DNA from: Paracoccaceae bacterium
Lineage (GTDB): Bacteria; Pseudomonadota; Alphaproteobacteria; Rhodobacterales; Rhodobacteraceae
Direction of reading: 5' to 3'
Assembly: GCA_012103375.1 (NCBI GenBank)
Contig: WLWX01000001.1
Location: 1,974,501 to 2,038,500, forward strand
DNA length: 64,000 nt
Part shown: one piece after another, positions 34,512 through 43,180 of the stretch
Layout of the letters: every line of letters starts with the position of its first letter
How positions within the stretch are numbered: position 1 is the stretch's first letter
Position numbers and translations under genes: made by a program
The notes under the pieces: model-generated
What the model was told of the DNA's origin: nothing
What the model saw: only the letters and a program-made list of their open reading frames with translations
Database searches by the model: none

Positions 34512-35627
34512 TCAACCGGCCTTTCGTCGGGCCAGGAACATCCGTTCCAGCGGTATCCGCACCATGTTGTCCAGCGCCCCGGTGAACAGGATCACCAGCG
34601 CCTGAATGACCACGATCATGTCGCGCGTGATGGCCGGAATCTCGAACTCCAACTCGGCACCGCCCTGCACAAGCGCGCCAAACAGCAGCGCCGCCAGGAA
34701 AACGCCGACCGGGTGCGACCGGCCCATCAGCGCCACGGCGATGCCGATGAATCCGGCCCCCTGAACGGCGTCGATCACCAGACGCTCGGCCTCGCCCATG
34801 ACGGCATTGATCGCCATCAGCCCGGCCAACCCGCCCGAAATCAGCATCGCGATCATGGTGATCTTGAACGAAGAAATCCCGGCATAAGTCGCCGCTTCTT
34901 CAGAATGCCCGAACGAGCGGATTTCATAGCCAAGTCGCGTGCGCCAGATCAGCAGCCAGACCCCGAAACAGGCAAGCAGGGCCAGAATGAAGGCAATGTT
35001 CAGCGGCGCGCGGCAGACGCGCTCCAGCGGGCGGCCTTCACATGCCAGACCCAGCGTGCGCAAGAAATCGGCGATCCTGGGCAGGTTGGAACCTTCGTTG
35101 AAGGCCGAGGATTCAGGCGACATCTGACCCGGCGCTTTCAGGACCTCAACAATCACATAGGCCAGCAAGGCGGCGGCAATGAAGTTGAACATGATCGTGG
35201 TAATCACGATGTGACTGCCACGTCTGGCCTGCAGGTACGCGGGAACCGCGGCCCAGCCTGCGCCGAATATCGCGCCTGCGGCAACGGCTACGGGCAGGGC
35301 CAGCGCCCAATGCGGCCAGGGGATCATCAGGCACACCAAGGCCACACCCAGCCCGCCGATCGCGGCCTGACCTTCGCCGCCGATGTTGAACATGCGGGCG
35401 TGGAACGCAATCGCCACGGCCAGACCCGTAAAGATGAAATTAGTGGCGTAATAAAGCGTATAGCCCCACGCATACGCCGACCCGATCGACCCTTCGATCA
35501 GGATCGACACGGCGCGGAACGGATCTTCGCCGATATACAAAACCACCAGCCCGGACACGAAGAAGGCCAGAATCAGACTGATCAGCGGCGTCAGGAACAC
35601 GTCGGCCCAGCGTGGCATCTTATCCAT
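34512..35627 (-). CDS. Nucleoside-type ABC transporter permease (first permease)
   Basis: The 371-residue permease (YufP/NupP-like) has an N-terminal helix, MFNIGGEGQAAIGGLGVALV (the family's FNIG-EGQ motif), and the coupling loop TRLGYEIRSFGHSEEAATYAGISSFK. An external loop of about 50 residues after APGQMSPESSAFNEG carries two Cys residues. It overlaps the ATPase gene by one base. It is part of the BMP-ATPase-permease-LysE-permease-punA operon. Confidence 0.88.
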   Translation of the reverse strand: MDKMPRWADVFLTPLISLILAFFVSGLVVLYIGEDPFRAVSILIEGSIGSAYAWGYTLYYATNFIFTGLAVAIAFHARMFNIGGEGQAAIGGLGVALVCLMIPWPHWALALPVAVAAGAIFGAGWAAVPAYLQARRGSHIVITTIMFNFIAAALLAYVIVEVLKAPGQMSPESSAFNEGSNLPRIADFLRTLGLACEGRPLERVCRAPLNIAFILALLACFGVWLLIWRTRLGYEIRSFGHSEEAATYAGISSFKITMIAMLISGGLAGLMAINAVMGEAERLVIDAVQGAGFIGIAVALMGRSHPVGVFLAALLFGALVQGGAELEFEIPAITRDMIVVIQALVILFTGALDNMVRIPLERMFLARRKAG

Positions 35628-37207
35628 TACGCGCCCTCCGTCACGCCGGCCATCAACAGGCCAAGCTTCTTTTCGTCGGTTTCGCCGGGCAGGCGTTCGC
35701 CCATGATCTGCCCGTCGAACATCACCGCGATCCGGTCTGACAGACTCATGATTTCATCCAGTTCAACGCTGACCAACAGGATCGCCTTGCCCTGATCGCG
35801 CAGCGCGACAATCTGTTTGTGAATGAACTCGATGGCGCCGATGTCCACACCGCGCGTCGGCTGACCGATCAACAGCAGATCTGGGTTCCGCTCAATCTCG
35901 CGCGCGAGGACGATTTTCTGCTGGTTCCCGCCCGAGAAGTTCTTGGCCGCCAGCTTTGGGTCCGGCGGGCGCACGTCGAAACGCTCCATCTTGGCCTCGG
36001 TCTCGGCGCGCAACGCGGCGTTGTCCATCAGCCAGGCATTCTTCTGATAAGCGACGTCATCGTGATAGCCGAAGGCCACATTTTCCCAGGCTGCGAAATC
36101 CATGATCAATCCGCGCCGCTGGCGATCCTCGGGCACATGCGCAATCCCGCGATCCCGCCGCGATTTCCCGTCCGAGTACTTACCCGTCAGGTCAATCGCC
36201 TCTCCGTTCAGTTCCACCGTTCCGGTGCCGTGATCGATCCCGCCCAGCACGTCCAGCAATTCCGATTGCCCGTTCCCGGCCACGCCTGCGATGCCCAGGA
36301 TTTCCCCGGCCCGGACGGACAACGACACATCCTTCAGCCGTTTCACCCCGGCCTCATCCGTGACGTTGAGGTTCTTGACCTCCAGCACCGTCTTGCCCGG
36401 CGACGCAGGTTTTTTGTCCACCCGCAACAGCACCTTGCGACCGACCATCAGTTCGGCCAGTTCTTCCGGGCTTGTTTCAGAGGTTTTGACCGTCGCCGTC
36501 ATCTCTCCTCGGCGCATCACGCTGACGGTGTCGGTGACGTCCATAATCTCGCGCAGCTTGTGGGTGATCAGGATGATGGTTTTCCCCTCGGCCTTAAGGT
36601 TGTCGAGGATACGGAAAAGGTGATCCGCCTCGGCCGGGGTCAGCACGCCGGTGGGTTCATCCAGGATCAGGATATCAGCCTGCCGATACAGCGCTTTCAG
36701 GATCTCGACCCGCTGTTGCATGCCCACACCGAGGTCTTCGATCAGCGCATCAGGGTCGACGTTCAGTTCGTATTCTTTTGCCAGCTCTGTCAGAAGCTTG
36801 CGTGCCTTGGCCAGCGAGGGGCGCAGCAACGCGCCATCCTCGGCCCCCAGCACGACGTTTTCCAGAACTGTGAAATTTTCGACCAGTTTGAAGTGCTGGA
36901 ACACCATCCCGATACCGGCGCGGATCGCGGCCTGGCTGTCGGGGATATCGGTCTTGTTGCCGTTGATGAAAATCTCACCCTTATCGGCCTTGTAAAACCC
37001 ATAGAGGATCGACATCAGCGTGGATTTCCCGGCGCCGTTTTCGCCGATAATGCCGTGGATCGTGCCCGGCATAACGCGAATCGCGATGTCCTTGTTGGCC
37101 TGTACCGGCCCGAACGCCTTCGAAATACCCTTCAGCTCGATCGCCGGGGCTTTTCCGCTGGATGGGACGGCCTGTTCGGGTCGCCCCTGTGTTGTTGTAT
37201 CGGTCAT
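35627..37207 (-). CDS. Nucleoside-type ABC transporter ATP-binding protein
   Basis: The 526-residue protein has two fused ATPase domains. The first has Walker A GENGAGKST, signature LGVGMQQRVEIL and Walker B ILILDEPTGVL. The second has a degenerate Walker A (GVAGNGQSE), signature NFSGGNQQKIVLAREI and LLIGQPTRGVD. This double layout with a degenerate second site is normal for sugar/nucleoside importers (RbsA/YufO type). It sits between the BMP protein and permease genes. Confidence 0.92.
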   Translation of the reverse strand: MTDTTTQGRPEQAVPSSGKAPAIELKGISKAFGPVQANKDIAIRVMPGTIHGIIGENGAGKSTLMSILYGFYKADKGEIFINGNKTDIPDSQAAIRAGIGMVFQHFKLVENFTVLENVVLGAEDGALLRPSLAKARKLLTELAKEYELNVDPDALIEDLGVGMQQRVEILKALYRQADILILDEPTGVLTPAEADHLFRILDNLKAEGKTIILITHKLREIMDVTDTVSVMRRGEMTATVKTSETSPEELAELMVGRKVLLRVDKKPASPGKTVLEVKNLNVTDEAGVKRLKDVSLSVRAGEILGIAGVAGNGQSELLDVLGGIDHGTGTVELNGEAIDLTGKYSDGKSRRDRGIAHVPEDRQRRGLIMDFAAWENVAFGYHDDVAYQKNAWLMDNAALRAETEAKMERFDVRPPDPKLAAKNFSGGNQQKIVLAREIERNPDLLLIGQPTRGVDIGAIEFIHKQIVALRDQGKAILLVSVELDEIMSLSDRIAVMFDGQIMGERLPGETDEKKLGLLMAGVTEGA

Positions 37208-37213
37208 ATCCGC

Positions 37214-38212
37214 TTACATGACCGGGCAGCTGCCATCGGTGGTGTAATCATGGACCATGATCTCGCCAGCGATGATTTTGGCGCGCGCTTCATCAACCGC
37301 AGCCTTCATGTCATCCGTGATCAGCGCGGCGTTATGCTCATCCACTGCATAGCCAACGCCTTCAGCTTCCAGGTCCAGTGTGATCACGCCCGTCTCGAAC
37401 GTCCCATCATTAAAGGTCTGGAACGCGTTATAGACTGCATTGTCCACGCGCTTTTCCATCGACGTCAGGACCGAGCCGGGGTGCAGATAGTTCTGGTTGC
37501 TGTCCACGCCGATTGACAGGATGCCTTCGTCGGCGGCTGCCTGCAGAACGCCGACGCCGGTGCCGCCAGCGGCAGCAAACACAACATCAGACCCCTGGCT
37601 GATCTGCGCCTTGGTCAATTCCCCACCTTTAACCGGGTCATTCCAGGCTGCCGGGGTGGTGCCGGTCATGTTTTGGATAACGGTGATGTCCGGATTCACA
37701 GCCTTCACGCCCTGGGTATACCCGCATGCGAACTTGCTGATCAGCGGAACGTCCATGCCGCCGACAAAGCTGACGGTGTTCGACTTGGACGCCATCGCCG
37801 CCATCATGCCGACAAGATAGCTGCCTTGGTGTTCGGCAAAGCTGATCTGCTGCACGTTTTCAAGGTCCAGCCAGTTCACGTCAACAATCGCAAAGCTGGT
37901 GTCGGGGTAATCCGGGGCCACCTTTTCCAGGGTCGAGGCATTGGCAAAGCCCAGAACCACAACCGGGTTTGCGCCACGTTCTGCCATGCGGCGCATGTTC
38001 TGCTCGCGCTGGGCGTCGTTCTGCAACTCGGTCTCAAGATAGGTGCCGCCGGTGTCTTCGACCCAGCGCTGCGCACCGTTATAGGCGCTTTCGTTGAAGG
38101 ATTTGTCGAATTTGCCGCCAAGGTCGATGATCAACCCCGGCTCGGCCAGTGCGGCGGTCGCCGAAATGGCCAGGGTCGCCGTGGCGCCAAGGAATTTGGT
38201 CATAAGGGTCAT
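37214..38212 (-). CDS. BMP family ABC transporter substrate-binding protein
   Basis: The 332-residue periplasmic nucleoside-binding protein has a signal peptide (MTKFLGATATLAISATAALA), then GLIIDLGGKFDKSFNESAYNGAQRW, the BMP family's nucleoside-loop start, and VSFVGGMDVPLISKFACGYTQGVKAVNPD. The start ATG 38212 is preceded by GGGAG at 7 bp; the reading frame extends further upstream but without merit. As first gene of the operon it is usually the most highly expressed. Confidence 0.92.
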   Translation of the reverse strand: MTLMTKFLGATATLAISATAALAEPGLIIDLGGKFDKSFNESAYNGAQRWVEDTGGTYLETELQNDAQREQNMRRMAERGANPVVVLGFANASTLEKVAPDYPDTSFAIVDVNWLDLENVQQISFAEHQGSYLVGMMAAMASKSNTVSFVGGMDVPLISKFACGYTQGVKAVNPDITVIQNMTGTTPAAWNDPVKGGELTKAQISQGSDVVFAAAGGTGVGVLQAAADEGILSIGVDSNQNYLHPGSVLTSMEKRVDNAVYNAFQTFNDGTFETGVITLDLEAEGVGYAVDEHNAALITDDMKAAVDEARAKIIAGEIMVHDYTTDGSCPVM

Positions 38213-38340
38213 AGGAAGTCTCCCAGTTGGTTTCTTTTGGGCGCATTGGGTCTGCGGACAGCAGCCAGACGCCAGCATCCCCGGATAAGGCCAGCGTGGG
38301 ACAGGGCGGTCAATAGCTTTCTGAGGGTTATCCACAGCCC

Positions 38341-38772
38341 TCAGCCTGGCTGGGCATCCTGACGAGGCGTCAAATCGCGCCGCATAACGATCGCGTCAAT
38401 GGCTGCGCCGTCATTCTCGTAATATCCCGCACGTCGCCCGACTTCGACCCAGCCGCACCCAAGGTAAAGTGCGATTGCCGCCGTGTTGTCATGTGCAACT
38501 TCAAGGAAAGCCGCCGTTGCACCCCGGTCCCGGGCTGTCGCGTGAAACGCGTTCAGCGCCTTGCGGGCCAGACCCCTGCGGCGGAAATCCGGGTCTGTCG
38601 CAAGCGTCAGCAACTCAGCCTCATCAGCCGCAAGTCGACCCAGCGCGAAGCAGGTGGCATCGCCGATCAGAAACACACCCGGCGCCTGCAGAAGGGCGCT
38701 GAATTCATCGGTGCTCCATGGCCGTGTCGCCATCGCGCGCTTGTGGGTCAGGGCAAGCGCGGCGGCGGTCAT
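38341..38772 (-). CDS. rimI: Ribosomal protein S18 alanine N-acetyltransferase-like GNAT
   Basis: The 143-residue GNAT acetyltransferase has AELLTLATDPDFRRRGLARKAL, the acetyl-CoA pyrophosphate-binding motif, then AAFLEVAHDNTAAIALYLGCGWVEVGRRAGYYE. RimI acetylates the N-terminal Ala of S18. ATG 38772 is chosen because it overlaps the tsaB stop (ATGA); the frame stays open further upstream within tsaB. tsaB-rimI pairing is widespread. Confidence 0.88.
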   Translation of the reverse strand: MTAAALALTHKRAMATRPWSTDEFSALLQAPGVFLIGDATCFALGRLAADEAELLTLATDPDFRRRGLARKALNAFHATARDRGATAAFLEVAHDNTAAIALYLGCGWVEVGRRAGYYENDGAAIDAIVMRRDLTPRQDAQPG

Positions 38773-39422
38773 CCGGCCAATGTCGGCGCGCCATGGCGCG
38801 ACGGTGCCGCATCCGGCGCCCGCAAATAAAGCGGCGCGGGCCGCACCCACGGAACCACGTCGCGCGTCGCTGCAATACGCGCAATCGCGGAGGCGGGCGC
38901 ATAAGCCGCCGGGCGCTGTACCCCGCCCAGCGCCACGATCCGCTCAGCCGAACAATTGCCCAGACAGGTCACTCCGCTTGAGTGAAACTGATCCAGATCC
39001 TCGGCCGCGAACAGCCCCGGCTTACTCGGTCCGACACCCCCAAACCCCTGCAGGTAAAGGTGATCGCGGCGCGCGTCGATCATCGCGATGCGGGCACCAT
39101 CGGTGCCGAACGCAAGCGCGTCCAGCAGCGTCACGCCAATCGCCGGAATACCCAGCCCAAGGGCCAGCCCGCGCGCCGCTGAAACCGAGATCCGAATGCC
39201 GGTGAAATTGCCGGGCCCAATCCCAACCCCAATCCGCGTCAGATCACGCCAGGACGCGCCGCCCTGCGCCAGAACCTCGTCCAGCATCGGGATCAGCCGC
39301 TCGGCCTGACCCTTGGCCATATCCTCGTAAAGCGCACCGACACATTCGCCATCCACCAGCAACGCCGCGCCGCAATGGGCCAGCGAGGTATCAAACCCCA
39401 GCGTCAGCGCGGCTTTGGCCAT
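38769..39422 (-). CDS. tsaB: tRNA threonylcarbamoyladenosine biosynthesis protein TsaB
   Basis: The 217-residue ASKHA-fold protein partners TsaD in making t6A37 on tRNAs. It has LGFDTSLAHCGAALL, the SERLIPMLDEVL-type helix, and GIGPGNFTGIRISVSAARGLALGLGIPAIGVTLLDALA, the family core. The C-terminal end is shorter and Pro/Ala-rich. It overlaps rimI by 4 bp and lies 3 bp after the Nfu gene on the same strand. Confidence 0.93.
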   Translation of the reverse strand: MAKAALTLGFDTSLAHCGAALLVDGECVGALYEDMAKGQAERLIPMLDEVLAQGGASWRDLTRIGVGIGPGNFTGIRISVSAARGLALGLGIPAIGVTLLDALAFGTDGARIAMIDARRDHLYLQGFGGVGPSKPGLFAAEDLDQFHSSGVTCLGNCSAERIVALGGVQRPAAYAPASAIARIAATRDVVPWVRPAPLYLRAPDAAPSRHGAPTLAG

Positions 39423-39425
39423 GCC

Positions 39426-39986
39426 TCAGGCCGCGACGGGGCGCACTTCGACAACTTCGGGGATATAATGACGCAGCAGATTCTCGATCCCCATCTTCAG
39501 CGTCAGCGTTGACGAGGGGCAACCAGCGCAGGCGCCCTGCATGTGCAGATAGACGACGCCACGGTCAAACCCGTGGAAAGTGATGTCGCCACCGTCCTGC
39601 GCGACCGCGGGGCGCACCCGCGTGTCCAGCAGGGATTTGATCTGGTTCACGATCTCGCTGTCCGGCCCATCATGGCTGGCATGCCCACCAGCGCCGTCGT
39701 CACCTTCGACAACCGGCGCGCTGGACTGAAAATGCTCCATGATCGCGCCCAGGATCGCGGGTTTCACATGATCCCATTCCGTCGCCTCATCCTTGGTGAC
39801 GGTCACAAAATCATTGCCGAAAAACACGCCCGTGACGCCCCCAACGGCAAAAATCCGCGCCGCCAACGGGGATTTTGCGCCCGATTCCGGCGTCGGAAAA
39901 TCCGCCGTCCCAGCCTCCAACACAGTACGGCCCGGCAGGAATTTCAACGTTGCGGGATTCGGAGTGGATTCGGTCTGGATAAACAT
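39426..39986 (-). CDS. Nfu-type iron-sulfur scaffold/carrier protein
   Basis: The 186-residue protein has the N-terminal Nfu domain (FIQTESTPNPATLKFLPGR ... GVTGVFFGNDFVTVTKD) and the C-terminal NifU domain with CAGCPSSTLTLKMGIE, whose CxxC ligates a [4Fe-4S] cluster in a homodimer. It delivers clusters to apo-proteins. An Irr-box-like palindrome 61-77 bp upstream suggests iron control. tsaB and rimI follow. Confidence 0.93.
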   Translation of the reverse strand: MFIQTESTPNPATLKFLPGRTVLEAGTADFPTPESGAKSPLAARIFAVGGVTGVFFGNDFVTVTKDEATEWDHVKPAILGAIMEHFQSSAPVVEGDDGAGGHASHDGPDSEIVNQIKSLLDTRVRPAVAQDGGDITFHGFDRGVVYLHMQGACAGCPSSTLTLKMGIENLLRHYIPEVVEVRPVAA

Positions 39987-40046
39987 CGGCGCACCGCCTT
40001 TCTAAGCAGGCATCATAGATGCGCTTGGGAACGCGGGAAGTCAAGT

Positions 40047-40063
40047 TTTGGAACGATTCTAAA
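40047..40063. promoter_or_regulatory. Putative Irr box (iron control element)
   Basis: TTTGGAACGATTCTAAA is a near-perfect palindrome matching the alphaproteobacterial ICE consensus TTTRGAA-N3-TTCTAAA. It lies upstream of the Nfu gene (start 39986, minus strand). Irr is the haem-responsive iron regulator that governs Fe-S and haem genes in this class. Confidence 0.65.
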
Positions 40064-40099
40064 ACTGTCACTTTTTTGGTCAATCAAGCCGAAAAACCA

Positions 40100-40154
40100 A
40101 ACCCAATTGTCTTTTCGCCAAATATACTCCGGGGGTCTGGGGGCTGGCCCCCAG
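40100..40154 (-). repeat. Hairpin plus Rhodobacterales-type 3'-end motif
   Basis: CTGGGGG (40137-40143) pairs with CCCCCAG (40148-40154). On the minus strand this is followed by CCCCCGGAGTATATTTGG and then AAAAGAC. A similar order, CCTCCGGCGGGGATATTTT then AGAAGA, follows recO at 15203-15235. It lies about 45 bp after the protease stop at 40197 and may act in termination or 3'-end formation of that transcript. Confidence 0.45.
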
Positions 40155-40196
40155 CCACGGCCTGCGATCACAACCCCGTCCCGCACCAATAAAGTT

Positions 40197-41672
40197 TCAG
40201 TGACATTCAATCGGCACGATTGCGTCTTCAACGCCTTCGGGCAAACCATCCTCAACCAGAAACGGGGCGGCGCGGCGGGCAGGGAACAGAACGTCTGCAT
40301 CCTCCAGAAACCCCATCATGGCATCGGGCGGCACTGCAAAGTTCATGTTCTGCGGCAGCGTTCCGGTCGCCCCCAGTACCGTCAACTCATCCAGCCGCGA
40401 CACGACCACGCCCAACACCTCGCCGCGCTTGTTCAGGACCGGCCCGCCGGAATTGCCCGGCTGGATCGGGGCCGAGATCATCAGCCGTGATTCATCGGGC
40501 AAAATACCATCCAGCGCGCTGACATTGCCCCCGGTCACGGTCAACCGGCTGCTCAGAATACCGGCATAGGGAAAGCCCAGCGCGAACACCCGCTCACCCA
40601 GTCTTGCGTCCGGCAAACCGCCCAGAACCAGCCAGGACGGGGATGGTGCGCCACTGGCCAGCAAAGCCAGATCCAGCGCCTCGTTCATCACGGTGACCCG
40701 CAAAGGCGCACCACTGGCCGGCGAGACCCGCCCGCAATCGGCCACCACATGCGCTGCAGTCAGAATATCGGTGCTATTCACGTAGAACCCGGTGCCGATG
40801 CCGCTGGGCGTGGCGCCGCGGGCGGCGTTCGCTGTTGTCGGACCCTTTGCCGCCTCGGCCGCGATGTCCGCTTCCGAGGGTTCATCCGGTGCGATCAGTG
40901 CAGCCAGCCGGCCTTGCGGATCCACGCGAATGATCGGTGGCTCTCCGCGCGCGAAACTTGCCGCCATCAGCGACAGGCGGGCGCGGTGCACCGGCTCGGC
41001 CGAGATGATGCTGGTCACCCAACCTGCGTCCCCCTTGTCGGAACGCGCAAAGACATGCCGCCCCGTGGCCGTATCAATCGCCGTGACCACTTGGTCCGGT
41101 GTGCTGCGCCGAAAGGCCGGCCCCTCACCTACATGTCGCGAGGCTAACCGCGCGTGGATCGAGGTCATGCGGTCCATTGGCCCGAACCGCACCGAAAACC
41201 CAAACGCCCCGTCGACGCTTTCAAAGTCGATCTCGCTGGCTTCTTCCACCGGTTCAATCAGGGCGAATGGCATCAGGTGCGAATGTCCCGCGCCATCAAA
41301 ATGGACGGTTTCCCAACTGTTGGCGCGCCGCTCATCTTCGAGCGCGGCAAGGATGGTGTGCAAATTTTCCGGGCCGGGAACAGCGCCATCGCGAGTGCGC
41401 GCCGCATAGGCGACCAGCGCCGATTGTGAGGCCGCATCCCAGTCCCCGTTGACCGCGCCCTGATAGTCACCGCTGAACGTCAGGGCCGCCTGCAAGGTGC
41501 GCCGTTCGGGTTCCGACAGGATTGAGGCGTCAAACGCAATCGTCGCATTCGGGGTGTCCACAGCGGCAGGCGCGGGTGCCTCTACCGTGTCGTCGTTGCT
41601 GGATTGGGCGCGTGCGTCCGCAGCGGCCACAGCCGCCAGAAAGAATACGCCAAACGCCAGGATGCGCTTCAT
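40197..41672 (-). CDS. Secreted trypsin-like serine protease with N-terminal extension
   Basis: The 491-residue protein has a signal peptide (MKRILAFGVFFLAAVAAADARA) and a region of about 50-140 that resembles a peptidoglycan-binding-like helical repeat (LQAALTFSGDYQGAVNGDWDAASQSALVAY). A middle part of unknown fold follows, then a chymotrypsin-fold protease from about 290: His308 in TAAHVV, Asp334 in EALDLALL and Ser408 in QPGNSGGPV. The triad is complete, so activity is expected in the periplasm. No PDZ domain is seen, unlike DegP. It sits between the Nfu and uspA genes. Confidence 0.85.
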   Translation of the reverse strand: MKRILAFGVFFLAAVAAADARAQSSNDDTVEAPAPAAVDTPNATIAFDASILSEPERRTLQAALTFSGDYQGAVNGDWDAASQSALVAYAARTRDGAVPGPENLHTILAALEDERRANSWETVHFDGAGHSHLMPFALIEPVEEASEIDFESVDGAFGFSVRFGPMDRMTSIHARLASRHVGEGPAFRRSTPDQVVTAIDTATGRHVFARSDKGDAGWVTSIISAEPVHRARLSLMAASFARGEPPIIRVDPQGRLAALIAPDEPSEADIAAEAAKGPTTANAARGATPSGIGTGFYVNSTDILTAAHVVADCGRVSPASGAPLRVTVMNEALDLALLASGAPSPSWLVLGGLPDARLGERVFALGFPYAGILSSRLTVTGGNVSALDGILPDESRLMISAPIQPGNSGGPVLNKRGEVLGVVVSRLDELTVLGATGTLPQNMNFAVPPDAMMGFLEDADVLFPARRAAPFLVEDGLPEGVEDAIVPIECH

Positions 41673-41834
41673 CGCAGAAGCCTTTTTATGTGTCAGCGCG
41701 CAACGGGCAGCCCCCGGAACGCTCCGTGGAAAACCCCGTCGGATCGTGGCGAACCTATCGCAGCGACTTCGGCGGGTTCAATCGTCGCCCGGCGCATTTC
41801 TGATCAGCTGTGTCGTCCCGGTCGACACCCCGCG

Positions 41835-42290
41835 TCAGGTCACCGCCTCCAGTCGTTCCTTGGACAGCTCGCCAGGAACAATCGTCACCGGTACAGGTAG
41901 CGAGCCTGAGGATCGCGAAAGCTGTGTAACCAGCGGGCCGGGGCCGTTTTTCTCGGTGCCCGCACCCAGGACAAGGACGCCGATTTCCGGGTCATCGCGC
42001 ACCTGGGCCAGGATCTCGGGCACTGGTTCGCCTTCACGGATCACCAGTTCGGGGTCGACCCCCAGGCGGTCGCGCATCCACTTGGCGAAGACCTCGAAAT
42101 GCGCGTGAATCCGCTCACGCGCTTCTTCGCGCATGATCTCTCCGACGCCGATCCAGTGGTTGAATTCTTCGGGCGGAATCACGGCCAGAACCTCGACCCC
42201 GCCGCCGGTGTTGGCGGCGCGCATCGCGGCGAACCGCATCGCGTTCAGGCATTCGCGGCTGTCGTCAAGTACGACCAGAAACTTGCGCAT
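41835..42290 (-). CDS. Universal stress protein UspA family
   Basis: The 151-residue cytoplasmic protein has the Usp fold: LVVLDDSRECLNAMRFAAMRA, VEVLAVIPPEE, a central helix, PELVIREGEPVPEIL, and VLVLGAGTEKNGPGPLVTQL. The last block replaces the ATP-binding G-2x-G-9x-G(S/T) motif with a looser form, so nucleotide binding is uncertain. It stands with its own upstream region, which holds a gene remnant. Confidence 0.85.
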   Translation of the reverse strand: MRKFLVVLDDSRECLNAMRFAAMRAANTGGGVEVLAVIPPEEFNHWIGVGEIMREEARERIHAHFEVFAKWMRDRLGVDPELVIREGEPVPEILAQVRDDPEIGVLVLGAGTEKNGPGPLVTQLSRSSGSLPVPVTIVPGELSKERLEAVT

Positions 42291-42353
42291 GAAATGATCC
42301 TTTTGCCAACGTCGCCGGATGATGACCCAGCGGCGCGGACCTGTCCACCCGCC

Positions 42354-42572
42354 TCAGGCGCTATGTGCCCAATCCCGGCACATCGCTGGCCCCAGCTGAC
42401 AATGAGGCCCATCGAATTCGGCCACCGGCGTGACCTTAGGGATGTTGCCGGACAGGAAGACCGCGTCCGCGGCGCGGAAATCCTGAAATGGCAACGTTGT
42501 TTGCGGTACGGTCGTGCCATTTGCGGTGAGATTTGAAATGTGGCGCGTCCACATCATCCAGAGCCGCAGCAC
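42354..42572 (-). pseudogene. C-terminal remnant of a branched-chain/class IV aminotransferase
   Basis: The minus-strand reading contains DFRAADAVFLSGNIPKVTPV and GPAMCRDWAHSA. This resembles the C-terminal end of BCAT-type aminotransferases (usual form AADEVFxTGNxxKVxPV ... ALYWDFAHS). Only about 45 codons remain, with changes in the last part and no PLP domain. The rest of the 42291-42672 gap shows nothing else. It is a decayed gene relic. Confidence 0.55.
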
Positions 42573-42672
42573 ACCACCGGAGTTATTTCGCCGAAACGAT
42601 GATCCACTATGGACAGTTCGCGGATCGCGATACTAAGCCTGCGACCAGATTTCTGGGACAAGAGGCAGCCAT

Positions 42673-43080
42673 ATGTTGAAACCATTTCTTTTATCCACGT
42701 CCGTTTTCGCCCTGGTCGGCGCCACGCCAGTCGCCGCCGATGGCGTGCTGAGCCTGGGTTTGACATTCGCATTCGGCGCGGGCGGCGGAACGGCTGCATC
42801 GGTAGGTGTCTGGTCGAACGACGAATCCGGTGAAGGCGCGGTCGGACTGACCGGCAATTACTACTTCAGCACAAACCAGTTCGGCGTCGGCGCGAATGTC
42901 GGTGTCGTCCAGGACGACTTCATTGGCAGTGTCGGCTATGACTTCATGCAGCAGGCCCCGACGGTTGGCCTGCATGTGATCGACGGTGCGTCGGATCCGG
43001 CCCCGATGTCGCCACAGCAATCTCCTCCGCCATCGCCGCCATCTCCTCCTACGTCTCCTATCCAGTCGCCTCAGAATTAA
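42673..43080 (+). CDS. Hypothetical exported protein with Pro/Ser-rich tail
   Basis: The 135-residue protein has a signal peptide (LLSTSVFALVGATPVAA) and a Gly-rich region with alternating beta-like segments (GLTFAFGAGGGTAASVGVWS, GAVGLTGNYYFSTNQFGVGANVGV) suggesting a small beta-barrel or outer-membrane-associated protein. The last 25 residues are mostly Pro, Ser and Gln, a low-complexity tail. No family is recognised. Confidence 0.6.
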   Translation: MLKPFLLSTSVFALVGATPVAADGVLSLGLTFAFGAGGGTAASVGVWSNDESGEGAVGLTGNYYFSTNQFGVGANVGVVQDDFIGSVGYDFMQQAPTVGLHVIDGASDPAPMSPQQSPPPSPPSPPTSPIQSPQN

Positions 43081-43180
43081 AGAAATCCGGTCGTCTCTGA
43101 TCGGGGTCGTTTCCATGCCAAAGCCGGTAGGCAGGGCGCATTGATTCTGATCCAGTCGTTAAGAAACGCATAGGATTCCC

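Noticed and set aside
35819-37516. Long plus-strand frame of 565 codons opposite the ABC ATPase gene
   Set aside because: It lies antisense to a clear double-ATPase gene and has the His/Arg/Asp-rich composition of a shadow frame in GC-rich DNA.
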